Source of the DNA: Bradyrhizobium sp. AZCC 2262
Lineage (GTDB): Bacteria > Pseudomonadota > Alphaproteobacteria > Rhizobiales > Xanthobacteraceae
Reading direction: 5' to 3'
Length of the DNA stretch: 64,000 nucleotides
NCBI RefSeq assembly: GCF_036924535.1
Contig: NZ_JAZHRT010000001.1
Span: 620,001-684,000, forward strand
Shown here piece after piece: positions 26,680 through 35,024 of this stretch. The translations under genes were made by a program, and so were the position numbers. The notes beneath the pieces were generated by a model. It worked only from the letters and a program-made list of their open reading frames with translations, was not told the origin of the DNA and did not search any database. How positions within the stretch are numbered: position 1 is the first letter of the stretch; every line of letters starts with the position of its first letter.

Positions 26680-27816
26680 ATGCCGTGGAAGAATCAAGGC
26701 GGAGGCCCATGGGGCCAGGGTCCCAAGGGACCATGGGGCGGCGGTCCGCAATCGGTCGGGCCAAGGCCCCCCGATCTGGAGGACCTTCTGCGGCGCGGCC
26801 AGGACAAGCTGCAGCAGCTTCTGCCGGGCGGCCATTTCAGCGGCATGGGCATCGCGCTGGTGCTGGTGGGCGCGCTGGCGATCTGGGGATTGTCCGGATT
26901 CTTCCGCGTGCAGTCGGAAGAACTCGGCGTCGTGCTGCGCTTCGGCAAGCACGTGCGCACCGTTGACCCCGGCCTGAACTATCATCTGCCCTATCCGATC
27001 GAAAGCGTGCTGCTGCCGAAGGCGCTGCGCGTTTCCACCATCTCGATTGGCATGACGCTGATCGACGATCCGGCGCGGCGCGGCCGCACCATGCGGGACG
27101 TGCCGGAAGAAAGCCTGATGCTGACCGGCGACGAAAACATCGTCGACGTCGACTTCACCGTGCTGTGGCGGATCAAGCCGAACGGCGTCGGCAATTTCCT
27201 GTTCAACATCCAGAATCCCGAAGGCACCGTGAAGGCGGTGGCCGAAAGCGCGATGCGCGAGGTGATCGGGCGTTCCATGATCCAGCCGATCCTCACCGGC
27301 GCCCGCAATACGACCGAGCAGGCCGTCCAGGAGTTGATGCAGAAGACGCTGGATAATTACGGCTCCGGCGTTCAGATCACGCAGGTGCAGATGCAGAAGG
27401 TCGACCCGCCCACGCAGGTCATCGACGCGTTCCGCGACGTGCAGGCCGCGCGCGCCGATTTCGAGCGGCTGCAGAACGAGGCGCAGACCTATGCCAACCG
27501 CGTCGTTCCCGACGCACGCGGGCGCGCCGCGCAGATCCTGCAGGTGGCCGAAGGCTACAAGGAACAGGCGGTCGCCGAGGCCAAGGGCCAGAGCGCGCGC
27601 TTCCAGAAGGTTTACGACGAATACAAGAAGGCGCCCGACGTGACGCGGCAGCGAATTTATCTCGAGACGATGGAAAAGATTCTCGGCGGGTCCGAGAAAC
27701 TGGTCTATGACGGCGGCAACTCCGCACAGAGCATCGTGCCGTATCTGCCGCTCAGCGAATTGACGCCGCGCCGGCCGCCGCCGACGACTGGTCAGCAGCA
27801 GGGAGGCACCCGATGA
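26680..27816 (+). CDS. hflK: FtsH protease modulator HflK
   Basis: The 378-aa protein has a glycine-rich N terminus (GGGPWGQGPKGPWGGG), one membrane helix (GMGIALVLVGALAIWGLSGF, about residues 56-75) and a SPFH/band-7 domain starting FRVQSEELGVVLRFGKHVRT. Coiled-coil helices follow (DVQAARADFERLQNEAQTYA). ATG at 26680 has GAGGAGAG upstream. With HflC it forms the periplasm-facing cage around FtsH. It overlaps hflC by four bases. Confidence 0.95.
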   Translation: MPWKNQGGGPWGQGPKGPWGGGPQSVGPRPPDLEDLLRRGQDKLQQLLPGGHFSGMGIALVLVGALAIWGLSGFFRVQSEELGVVLRFGKHVRTVDPGLNYHLPYPIESVLLPKALRVSTISIGMTLIDDPARRGRTMRDVPEESLMLTGDENIVDVDFTVLWRIKPNGVGNFLFNIQNPEGTVKAVAESAMREVIGRSMIQPILTGARNTTEQAVQELMQKTLDNYGSGVQITQVQMQKVDPPTQVIDAFRDVQAARADFERLQNEAQTYANRVVPDARGRAAQILQVAEGYKEQAVAEAKGQSARFQKVYDEYKKAPDVTRQRIYLETMEKILGGSEKLVYDGGNSAQSIVPYLPLSELTPRRPPPTTGQQQGGTR

Positions 27817-28712
27817 GGTCTCCGGTTGCAGGTATTGTCACCCTGGTCGCGCTGTTTGTCGTGGCGATCGTGTTCTACAGTTCGATCTTCACGGTGTCGC
27901 AGACCGAACAGGCGCTCGTGGTCCGGCTCGGCCGGCCGGTTGACGTCGTGTCGGAACCGGGCCTGAACTTCAAGGCGCCGTTCATCGACACCGTCATCAG
28001 CATCGACAAGCGGATCCTCGATCTGGAAAATCCGTCGCAGGAAGTCATCGCTTCCGACCAGAAGCGGCTCGTCGTCGACGCCTTCGCCCGCTACCGGATC
28101 AAGAACCCGCTGCGCTTCTATCAGAGCATCGGCTCGATCCAGGCCGCCAACATCCAGCTCACCACGCTATTGAACGCGTCGCTGCGCCGCGTGCTGGGCG
28201 AGGTCACCTTCATCAATGTGGTGCGCGACGAACGCGAGAACCTGATGACGCGCATCCGCGAGCAGCTCGACCGGGAGGCCGATCAGTACGGCATTCAGGT
28301 GGTCGACGTGCGTATCCGCCGCGCCGACCTGCCGGAGCAGAACAGCCTGGCGGTCTACAAGCGCATGCAGACCGAACGTGAGCGCGAGGCTCAGGAGTTC
28401 CGCGCCCAGGGCGGCCAGAAGGCACAGGAGATCCGCTCCAAGGCCGATCGCGAAGCGACCGTCATCATCGCCGATGCCAATTCGACCGCCGAGCAGACCC
28501 GCGGCGTCGGCGACGCCGAACGCAACCGGCTGTTCGCCGAGGCCTATGGCAGGGATCCGGAGTTCTTCGCCTTCTACCGTTCGATGTCGGCCTACGAGAC
28601 CGGGCTTCGTTCCAGCGACACCCGCTTCCTGCTGCGGCCGGACTCCGAGTTCTTCCGCTTCTTCGCCAATCCGTCCGGCCATGCGCCGGCGGCCGCAGCG
28701 CCGAAGCCGTAA
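27813..28712 (+). CDS. hflC: FtsH protease modulator HflC
   Basis: The 299-aa protein has an N-terminal membrane anchor (residues 5-24, IVTLVALFVVAIVFYSSIFT), then the SPFH domain (VSQTEQALVVRLGRPVDVVS) and the conserved RIRRADLPEQNSLAVYKRMQ segment. Its ATG overlaps the hflK stop (ATGA), so the partners are co-translated. The C terminus ends in an Ala/Pro-rich tail after the typical FFRFF. Confidence 0.95.
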   Translation: MRSPVAGIVTLVALFVVAIVFYSSIFTVSQTEQALVVRLGRPVDVVSEPGLNFKAPFIDTVISIDKRILDLENPSQEVIASDQKRLVVDAFARYRIKNPLRFYQSIGSIQAANIQLTTLLNASLRRVLGEVTFINVVRDERENLMTRIREQLDREADQYGIQVVDVRIRRADLPEQNSLAVYKRMQTEREREAQEFRAQGGQKAQEIRSKADREATVIIADANSTAEQTRGVGDAERNRLFAEAYGRDPEFFAFYRSMSAYETGLRSSDTRFLLRPDSEFFRFFANPSGHAPAAAAPKP

Positions 28713-28735
28713 ACTCCGGCCGGATACACGCGTTA

Positions 28736-28780
28736 CGGCGAAGCACAATGTGCAATTGCACATTGGGACCCGCTTCGCCG
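28736..28780. repeat. Nested palindrome after hflC
   Basis: An 18-bp perfect palindrome, AATGTGCAATTGCACATT (28747-28764), lies inside a longer inverted repeat with arms CGGCGAAGC and GCTTCGCCG. It is probably an intergenic palindromic repeat that also folds at the end of the hflKC transcript. Confidence 0.55.
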
Positions 28781-28823
28781 GCATAAAAGCAAAAAGCGAT
28801 TGATAGCGGGGGGGTGTTATCCG

Positions 28824-29024
28824 ATGAGGTCCATAGCGTTCACCGACTTCCTCATCGGTGTGGGCATCCTCTTTGTGCTCGAAGGCCTGATGTTCGCCGC
28901 CAGCCCGGCCTGGATGCGCCGGGCGATGAAGAGCGCGCTGGCAACACCCGACAATGTCCTGCGGATCGTCGGCATCGTTTCGGCGGTCGTAGGTCTGGTC
29001 CTGATCTGGTTCGTGCGGCGGTAG
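28824..29024 (+). CDS. DUF2065 family membrane protein
   Basis: The 66-aa protein has two membrane helices (DFLIGVGILFVLEGLMFA and VLRIVGIVSAVVGLVLIWFV) around SPAWMRRAMKSA. DUF2065 genes lie between hflC and a DegP-type protease gene in many alphaproteobacteria. ATG at 28824 follows a G-rich tract. The function is unknown; context points to membrane protein quality control. Confidence 0.85.
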   Translation: MRSIAFTDFLIGVGILFVLEGLMFAASPAWMRRAMKSALATPDNVLRIVGIVSAVVGLVLIWFVRR

Positions 29025-29304
29025 GTATTCACCGTCATTTCCGCGATGGTCCGAAGGACCGGACCTCAGGTGTGCACGTGTAGACTGGGGAATCCAAAGA
29101 TTCTCCCGTGGGCAAGTGCACACGGTAGTTCGCTTCGCGCGCCGGAATTACGGCAATAAACGGCCGCAACTAGCTGTGGCGTCAACGCAATCGTGAGCCG
29201 CCGGGGGCCGGTTTTTCGCCGGAATATCCGGCGCGGATGCTTGCGCCTCGGACCCGTTCGGGCGCACTGTGGAGGCGAATTCGACCATTTGGAGACAAGC
29301 CGAC

Positions 29305-30810
29305 ATGACCGGTGCTAAACCCGCCTTGAGCCGCCGCCTGCGCCTGATGGGGATTGCGATCTCGCTCAGTGCCGCCAGCTTGCTGGCCACGGTGCCGGCC
29401 AGCGCGCGCGGGCCGGACGGCATCGCCGACATCGCCGAGAAGGTGATCGATTCCGTCGTCAATATCTCGACCTCGCAGAGCGTGGAGGCCAAGGGCGGCG
29501 GCAAGGAAGCGATGCCGCAATTGCCGCCGGGCTCGCCGTTCGAGGAGTTCTTCGACGACTTCTTCAAGAACCGCCGCGGCGGAAGCCCTAAGGGCGGCGA
29601 GCGGAGCGAGATGCAGCCGCCGCGCAAAACCAATTCGCTCGGCTCCGGCTTCATCATCGATGCCGAGGGCGTCGTCGTCACCAACAATCACGTCGTCGCC
29701 GATGCCGACGAGATCAACGTGATCATGAACGACGGCACCAAGATCAAGGCCGAACTGGTCGGCGTCGACAAGAAGACCGACATCGCGGTGTTGAAGTTCA
29801 AGCCGGTGAAGCCGCTGGTCGCGGTGAAGTTCGGTGATTCCGACAAGCTGCGGCTCGGCGAATGGGTGATCGCGATCGGCAACCCGTTCAGCCTCGGCGG
29901 CTCGGTCACGGCCGGCATCGTCTCGGCGCGCAACCGCGACATCAGCCAGGGACCGTACGACAACTACATCCAGACCGACGCCTCCATCAACCGCGGCAAT
30001 TCCGGCGGACCGCTGTTCAACCTCGAAGGCGAGGTTGTCGGCGTCAACACGCTGATCATTTCGCCGACCGGCGGTTCGATCGGCCTCGGCTTCGCGGTGC
30101 CCTCGAAGACGGTGGCGGGCGTGGTCGATCAGCTCCGGCAGTTCGGCGAACTGCGCCGCGGCTGGCTCGGCGTCCGCATTCAGCAGGTCACCGACGAGAT
30201 CGCTGAAAGCCTCAACATCAAGCCGGCGCGCGGCGCACTGGTCGCCGGCGTCGACGACAAGGGCCCGGCCAAGCCCGCCGGCATCGAGCCCGGCGACGTC
30301 GTCGTCAAGTTCGACGGCAAGGACGTCAAGGACCCGAAGGATCTCTCCCGCGTCGTCGCCGACACCGCGGTCGGCAAGGAAGTCGACGTGGTAGTCATCC
30401 GCAAGGGCAAGGAGGAAAACCGCAAGGTCACGCTCGGCCGCCTCGAGGATACCGAAAAGGTGCAGCAGGCCGCCGCCAAGACCAAGGAAGATCCTGCCGA
30501 GAAGCCGGTGACGCAAAAGGCGCTTGGCCTCGATCTTGCCGCGCTGAGCAAGGACCTGCGCACCAAGTACAAGATCAAGGACAGCGTCAAGGGCGTGATC
30601 GTCACCGGTGTCGATGGCAACTCCGACGCCGCCGAAAAGCGGCTCTCCGCCGGCGACGTCATCGTCGAGGTGGCGCAGGAAGCCGTCGCCAACGCGGCCG
30701 ACATCAAGAAGCGCGTCGATCAGCTCAAGAAGGACGGCAAGAAGTCGGTGCTGCTGCTGGTCTCGAACGGCGAGGGCGAGTTGCGGTTCGTGGCGCTGAG
30801 CGTGCAGTAG
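29305..30810 (+). CDS. degP: Do-family (DegP-type) serine protease with two PDZ domains
   Basis: The 501-aa protein has a signal peptide ending VPASARG, then a trypsin-like domain with catalytic His129 (NNHVVA), Asp159 (KTDIAVLKF) and Ser233 (RGNSGGPL). PDZ1 follows at about 285-380 and PDZ2 at about 400-495. It degrades or refolds misfolded periplasmic proteins. ATG at 29305 has GGAG ten bases upstream. An inverted repeat CGCCGGA-ATA-TCCGGCG (29217-29233) lies in the promoter region and could be an operator. It closes the hflK-hflC-DUF2065 cluster. Confidence 0.93.
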   Translation: MTGAKPALSRRLRLMGIAISLSAASLLATVPASARGPDGIADIAEKVIDSVVNISTSQSVEAKGGGKEAMPQLPPGSPFEEFFDDFFKNRRGGSPKGGERSEMQPPRKTNSLGSGFIIDAEGVVVTNNHVVADADEINVIMNDGTKIKAELVGVDKKTDIAVLKFKPVKPLVAVKFGDSDKLRLGEWVIAIGNPFSLGGSVTAGIVSARNRDISQGPYDNYIQTDASINRGNSGGPLFNLEGEVVGVNTLIISPTGGSIGLGFAVPSKTVAGVVDQLRQFGELRRGWLGVRIQQVTDEIAESLNIKPARGALVAGVDDKGPAKPAGIEPGDVVVKFDGKDVKDPKDLSRVVADTAVGKEVDVVVIRKGKEENRKVTLGRLEDTEKVQQAAAKTKEDPAEKPVTQKALGLDLAALSKDLRTKYKIKDSVKGVIVTGVDGNSDAAEKRLSAGDVIVEVAQEAVANAADIKKRVDQLKKDGKKSVLLLVSNGEGELRFVALSVQ

Positions 30811-30855
30811 GGCGCTAACGTCGACGTGACTTTGCTAGCTGCTCCGAATGATGCT

Positions 30856-30973
30856 GTCGTCCCTGCGAACGCAGGGACCCATAACCACAAATCTACGTTG
30901 TTGAGAGAAAGCCGTCGAGCTTCCAAGACAACATCCGCCGCGGCGTATGGGTCCCTGCGTTCGCAGGGACGAC
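30856..30973. repeat. Dispersed intergenic repeat with 28-bp perfect inverted arms
   Basis: The left arm at 30856-30883 (starting GTCGTCCCTGCGAACGCAGG) is the exact reverse complement of 30946-30973. Each arm itself holds a CCTGCG-AACGCAGG hairpin. It fills the gap between degP and the split Mrr gene and resembles REP/BIME elements of Bradyrhizobium-type genomes. Confidence 0.75.
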
Positions 30974-30988
30974 GTAGAGTCGAATGCC

Positions 30989-31165
30989 TCACGTGAGCGA
31001 GACCACCGCCAGAAAGTGGATGGGTTCAAGGCGAAGCTTGGATCGTTTGACTTCAGGTATCTTGCTGTAGTGCTGCAGCCAGAGTTCGAGAAAACGGTCG
31101 AGGTCGACCAGCTCGATGTGAACGGCGCCATGGCCGGCTTCGCGACGCGCCTCCCTTGAGAAGCC
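30989..31165 (-). pseudogene. Mrr-type restriction endonuclease, C-terminal part cut off by an IS
   Basis: On the minus strand, 58 codons run in frame from GGCTTC to TGA: GFSREARREAGHGAVHIELV followed by DLDRFLELWLQHYSKIPEVK. This is the C-terminal end of Mrr-type proteins (HIELVDLDRFLELW). Joining it at the duplicated GGCTTC to the N-terminal part at 32701-33432 restores an uninterrupted frame of about 300 aa, the length of E. coli Mrr. Confidence 0.85.
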
Positions 31166-31182
31166 GTCGTCCGTGAAGAACC
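31160..31182. repeat. Left target duplication and terminal inverted repeat of the IS
   Basis: GAAGCC (31160-31165) is repeated at 32701-32706. The element then begins GTCGTCCGTGAAGAACC, matching the right end (read inward) GTCGGCCGTGAAGAATC and next base C at 15 of 17 positions. Confidence 0.8.
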
Positions 31183-32700
31183 ATCCAAGCGGTTGATCAA
31201 GAATCGATTTTCCGGGCGAGATTGGCTTTGAGATTGCAAGCTTTGGGGCTTTGACTGCCCAAAAGCTTGCAATTTCATTTTTGAGGATTCCGTCGAATCG
31301 CGAGCCGTGATTCCGTCATCGCATCGGAGGGAGCGATGCGACCAAGGGAACGACGAGAGACGGGACAAGCCGATCTTCTGCGCTCGCGGCTGGACGCGAT
31401 CATCGACATGGGCCACCCGCTGGTGAAGCTGGCACAGACGATCGACTGGTCGTTCCTGGAGCAGCGGTTCGGGGCGGTCTATGAGGACAAGCCGGGCCGG
31501 CCGCCATTGCCGACCCGCCTGATGGCGGGACTCGCGATCCTCAAGCACACCTACGACCTCTCTGATGAGGTGTTGTGCGAGCGCTGGGTGGAGAACCCCT
31601 ATTACCAGTTCTTCTGCGGCGAGGAGTTCTTCCAGCACCGGTTGGTGTTCGATCGCTCTTCGCTGACGCGCTGGCGACAGCGGATGGGCGAGGAGAAGTT
31701 GCAGGCCTTGCTGCAGGAGAGCCTTGCGGTGGCCAGCAAGACCGAGGCGATCAAACCGGCCGATCTTAATCGGGTCATCATTGATACGACGGTGCAGCCC
31801 AAGAACGTGATGTTCCCGACCGATGCCAGGCTGCTGAACCGCGCCCGCGAGATCCTGGTCCGGCTGGCGAAGCGATATGGTGTCAAGCTGCGCCAGTCCT
31901 ATGCCAGGGTGGGCAAGTTCGCGCTGATCAAGCACCAGCGTTATGCCCACGCCAAGCAGTTCAAGCGCGCCAACAGAGCCTTGAAGAAGCTCAAAATCTA
32001 TCTCGGCCGCATCATCCGCGACATAGGCCGCAAACTCGGCGGCAACGCCGACTTGCTCGGGGGGGTCGTGTTGGAGCGCATGCTGGCGCGGGCGCGACAA
32101 GTGCTCGAGCAGAAGCAGCGCCAGCGTGGCCCGAAGCTCTACTCGCTGCACGCGCCGGAGGTGGAATGCATCGGCAAGGGCAAGGCGCACCGGCCTTACG
32201 AGTTCGGCGTCAAGGTCTCGGTCGCCACTACGCTGGCGCACGCCAAGGGCGGGCAGTTCGTGAGCCATGTGAAGGCGCTGCCCGGCAACCCCTATGACGG
32301 CCACACACTTGCAACCGTCATCCCCGAGATGGAGGCGCTGATCGGCAACACCATCGAGCGCGCGCTCCTCGACAAGGGCTATCGCGGCCACAACGCTCCG
32401 CCCGATTACAAGTTCAGGGTGTTCATCTCAGGACAGAAGCGGCGGGTGACGCCACAGATCAAGCGCCAGCTGCGACGGCGTTCCGCCGTCGAGCCGGTCA
32501 TCGGCCACCTCAAATCCGAGCACCGCATGGGCCGCAACTACCTCTGGCATCGTGAAGGCGACGCCATCAACGCCGTCCTCGCCGCCGTCGGCTATAACTT
32601 CCGCCGCCTGATCTGCTGGCTCAGGCTCTTGTTGTGGCAAATCATCGCCACCTTCCCCGGGTCAATCCAGCCTGAAAATCCAGGATTCTTCACGGCCGAC
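31166..32700 (+). mobile_element. IS5-like insertion sequence, 1,535 bp, inserted in mrr
   Basis: The ends were set by three agreeing signs: 17-bp imperfect terminal inverted repeats, a 6-bp direct duplication GAAGCC on both sides, and the fact that removing the element plus one GAAGCC restores the mrr frame exactly. It carries one transposase gene running left to right. The sharp duplication suggests a fairly recent insertion. Family placement rests on the transposase (DUF772 plus DDE_Tnp_1 type). A 6-bp duplication is not the most common size for IS5 relatives, so subgroup is left open. Confidence 0.85.
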
Positions 32701-32889
32701 GAAGCCGCCGGAAGAAACAAACAGTCCGATTTCCCGGTCGCCGCGGATGATGCCGCGAAGTGCCGCGACGTCTTCACGCGAAGCGGTCTGGTCCCGATGC
32801 TTCACCTGAACCCGGATATGCGGCGTCTGCGCGCCCAGCGGATCGGTATAGGCAAGGATATCCGTCCCGCCATCCGAGCCCGGTTTTGA
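31336..32889 (+). CDS. IS5-like DDE transposase, reading through the IS end into host DNA
   Basis: The 517-aa frame starts at ATG 31336 after CGGAGGGAGCG. Residues 60-130 form the DUF772 N-terminal region (LPTRLMAGLAILKHTYDLSD). Acidic DDE residues lie in VIIDTTVQPKNV, the central Asp region (DKGYRGH) and RSAVEPVIGHLKSEHRMGRN. The element encodes only 455 codons. The terminal repeat spells FFTADE and the frame has no stop inside the IS, so the last 62 residues come from the antisense strand of mrr. The catalytic core looks intact. Confidence 0.9.
   Translation: MRPRERRETGQADLLRSRLDAIIDMGHPLVKLAQTIDWSFLEQRFGAVYEDKPGRPPLPTRLMAGLAILKHTYDLSDEVLCERWVENPYYQFFCGEEFFQHRLVFDRSSLTRWRQRMGEEKLQALLQESLAVASKTEAIKPADLNRVIIDTTVQPKNVMFPTDARLLNRAREILVRLAKRYGVKLRQSYARVGKFALIKHQRYAHAKQFKRANRALKKLKIYLGRIIRDIGRKLGGNADLLGGVVLERMLARARQVLEQKQRQRGPKLYSLHAPEVECIGKGKAHRPYEFGVKVSVATTLAHAKGGQFVSHVKALPGNPYDGHTLATVIPEMEALIGNTIERALLDKGYRGHNAPPDYKFRVFISGQKRRVTPQIKRQLRRRSAVEPVIGHLKSEHRMGRNYLWHREGDAINAVLAAVGYNFRRLICWLRLLLWQIIATFPGSIQPENPGFFTADEAAGRNKQSDFPVAADDAAKCRDVFTRSGLVPMLHLNPDMRRLRAQRIGIGKDIRPAIRARF
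32684..32706. repeat. Right terminal inverted repeat and target duplication of the IS
   Basis: Read inward from 32700 on the minus strand, the end is GTCGGCCGTGAAGAATCC. GAAGCC at 32701-32706 is the second copy of the target duplication. Confidence 0.8.
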
Positions 32890-33432
32890 AACGGTGCTTG
32901 TGGCGTATCCCATCCCTTCAAGCAGCGCCGCCACCAGGTTCTGAAATTCGTAGCCCGAGAGGGTGTCGAGATAGGTGTCGATTTCTTCGCGAGCCTTCTC
33001 CTTGGCATCCTCGAACAAAACCGAAGTGTCGAGTGGCGCCGTTTCGTCGACGGCGTTTGCAATTCCGGCGTCCGGCTTGCCCTTCTGGTGGCTCCAACGC
33101 CATTCGCGGTAGCGGGACCGCATCAGCCGCTTGAGTTCGTAATCCGTCAGGGTCACGAACCTCTGGCCTTCGTCGGTCACCCGCCATCGTCCGTCCGACT
33201 TGACCAGCAATCCAGCCTTCGTCGCCGCAACAGAATGGAAATGCAGGGTGGCTCGCCACCGGGGCAGCCCAGAGCCCTTCATCGTCTCCTTGTCGAAATC
33301 ATCCAGGGGCTGCTTTGATTCGATCTCTGCGTAGATGTCGCGTGGGCGCATGCCGTCGGGGTGAGCCCTTAGAAGTCCGAGTACGAATTTGATAAATGAA
33401 ACGCCACGATCAACCGTCTTAGGTTGGCTCAT
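32701..33432 (-). pseudogene. mrr: Mrr-type restriction endonuclease, N-terminal part
   Basis: Some 242 codons plus the duplicated GGCTTC lead to the IS junction. Residues 1-95 are the winged-helix Mrr N-terminal domain (VDRGVSFIKFVLGLLRAHPD). The nuclease domain has YEFQNLVAALLEGMGY and the catalytic pattern GSDGGTDI...RVQVKHRD (PD-(D/E)xK type, D-QxK variant). The frame then enters the IS and stops at 32662-32664. Mrr enzymes cut methylated foreign DNA. Losing the C-terminal 58 residues probably inactivates it. ATG at 33432 follows GAGG. Confidence 0.88.
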
Positions 33433-33472
33433 TGCGACCTCTTGAGATGCTCATTCGCGCAAGCTACTTAAG

Positions 33473-33516
33473 GTTGCTCATCGTCGCAATAGGGTCACGT
33501 TGCTGGCGTGAGCAAC
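33473..33516. promoter_or_regulatory. Inverted repeat upstream of mrr
   Basis: GTTGCTCA (33473-33480) and TGAGCAAC (33509-33516) are perfect 8-bp inverted arms 41 bp upstream of the mrr start. They could be an operator, but no regulator gene is adjacent. Confidence 0.3.
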
Positions 33517-33529
33517 GAACCCGTTTCAA

Positions 33530-33620
33530 TTAGCCCGCGAATTCCTCGCGCCGATAGCCCCGCACGTACGGCAATGCGGTACGTTCGCGTCATCGATCCG
33601 TGCGATGGCAGCGGCCGCCG
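33530..33620 (-). pseudogene. Degenerate duplicate of the serB 3' end
   Basis: Aligned by eye, this stretch matches the last ~85 bp of serB (34131-34215) at about three positions in four. Examples are CCTCGCGCCGATA at both sites and the shared ATCGATCCG/GTCGATCCG segment. On the minus strand it spells ARIDD, then after a frameshift RGYRREEFAG and a stop, against SerB ARIDHGD...[11 protein letters not shown]. It is a decayed second copy of the SerB C terminus located 500 bp beyond the real gene. Confidence 0.65.
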
Positions 33621-33624
33621 GCCA

Positions 33625-34033
33625 TCACCTGGCCGGCCTGATGAGCGTCTCGCCGCCGTCTTCGTCCCTCAGCTTCAGCGAACTCGCGGTCCGCTTCGCC
33701 TGCAAGATCGTGTAGGTGCTCGTCGTGTCCGAAGGGCCGGCGAAGGTCGCGCCCGCGGTCTCTTCGGACGCACTGATCTTGACCGACGGGCGCCCGCGTT
33801 CGGTGATCAACCGCAACAGCACCGTTTCGGGATATGTCTCGCCGTTCGGCTGGGTCTGCGCCGGCAGCACGCTGATGGAGGCGCGCACGTATCCCTGTTC
33901 GTCGACGATCTGCAGCGCGCGTCCCCGCAACACCGGCGCTGTCTCATCGATCTTCGGCAGCACGCACCGCTGCAAACAGCAGGATCGCCAGATTGACGGC
34001 GGTGAGGACGACCATCAATCGCGAAAGCTTCAT
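33625..34033 (-). pseudogene. Frameshifted small exported protein gene
   Basis: A good start lies at 34033 (GGGAG upstream) and encodes MKLSRLMVVLTAVNLAILLF, a membrane anchor or signal. That frame stops after 29 codons. The conserved body, PVLRGRALQIVDEQGYVRAS and SISVLPAQTQPNGETYPETV, continues one base out of register to a stop at 33625. A single-base indel near codon 22-25 would join both halves into a normal protein of about 135 aa. Either the gene is inactivated or the assembly has an error here. The family is uncharacterised. Confidence 0.65.
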
Positions 34034-34060
34034 TGTTCATCTCCCGAGCTGCCATTTTAC

Positions 34061-34076
34061 CCCAGCTTAAGCTGGG
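34061..34076. repeat. 16-bp perfect palindrome downstream of serB
   Basis: CCCAGCTTAAGCTGGG lies between the serB stop and the frameshifted gene on the minus strand. It can fold as a transcript hairpin, but no T-run follows on the minus strand. Confidence 0.4.
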
Positions 34077-34118
34077 TGAACCGCCGGGGGATGACAAAAA
34101 TGCGGGCTCGCGCCGCCG

Positions 34119-35024
34119 CTATCCTCCCACAAACTCCTCGCGCCGATACCCCTGCGCGTACAGCAGCGCGGTGAGGTCGCCATGGTCGATCCGCGCCGCG
34201 GCAGCCGCCGCGACCGCCGGCTTGGCGTGATAGGCGACGCCGAGCCCCGCAGCCTGGATCATGCCGAGGTCGTTGGCGCCGTCACCGGTCACCAGCGTAT
34301 CGATGTCGTCGAGGTCGAAACTTTCCGTGAGCTCGATCAGGGTGGAAAGCTTGGCGGCGCGGCCGACGATCGGCTCGACGACTTCGCCGGTCAGCTTGCC
34401 GTTCTCGACCCTGAGCTGGTTGGCGCGGTTCTCCTGGAAGCCGATCATCGCGGCGACCGCATTGGTGAACAGCGTGAAGCCGCCCGAGATAAGGCAGGTG
34501 TAAGCACCGTTGGCGCGCATGGTCATGACCAGCTCGCGGCCTCCCGGCGTCGGCGTGATGCGTTTGGCCAGCACCTCGTCGACCACGCTGACCGGCAGAT
34601 CCTTCAAGAGCGCGACGCGCTCGCGCAGCGCCGGCTCGAATTCGATTTCGCCGCGCATGGCCCGTTCGGTGATTCCAGCAACATGCGCCTTCAGCCCGGC
34701 AAAATCGGCCAGCTCGTCGATGCACTCCTGGCCGATCATGGTGGAGTCCATGTCGGCCAGAAAAAGCTTCTTGCGCCTGAAAGCGACAGGCTGCACGACA
34801 ATGTCGATCGGGAAATCGCCGCGCGCCGCTTGCAGGCGGGTTTCGATCGCCTTGATGTCATCCGGGCTCTTGACCTGATAGTCGAAGGGAATGTCGACTG
34901 CGACCTCGTCGAACAGCCATTGCGCTGATCCGGGCGAGGGGAGAACGGCCAGCGCACCGTCGACGATGGTGGTGTCGAGCGCGGGATTGGCCGGGTTGCA
35001 GATCAAGGTGGCGACGAGGGACAT
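34119..35024 (-). CDS. serB: Phosphoserine phosphatase
   Basis: The 301-aa protein performs the last step of L-serine synthesis. The HAD nucleophile motif is DMDSTM (Asp91, Asp93). The third motif region has [20 protein letters not shown]. An N-terminal domain of about 80 residues precedes the HAD core, as in other alphaproteobacterial SerB. Its ATG (35024-35022) overlaps the divergent miaA ATG (35023-35025) within one CATG, so no intergenic space exists and each promoter must lie inside the other gene. Confidence 0.94.
   Translation of the reverse strand: MSLVATLICNPANPALDTTIVDGALAVLPSPGSAQWLFDEVAVDIPFDYQVKSPDDIKAIETRLQAARGDFPIDIVVQPVAFRRKKLFLADMDSTMIGQECIDELADFAGLKAHVAGITERAMRGEIEFEPALRERVALLKDLPVSVVDEVLAKRITPTPGGRELVMTMRANGAYTCLISGGFTLFTNAVAAMIGFQENRANQLRVENGKLTGEVVEPIVGRAAKLSTLIELTESFDLDDIDTLVTGDGANDLGMIQAAGLGVAYHAKPAVAAAAAARIDHGDLTALLYAQGYRREEFVGG

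Noticed and set aside
30835..32391. Minus-strand frame of 518 codons
   Set aside because: It spans the IS end and is antisense to the transposase; the real minus-strand content left of the IS is the mrr C terminus in another frame.
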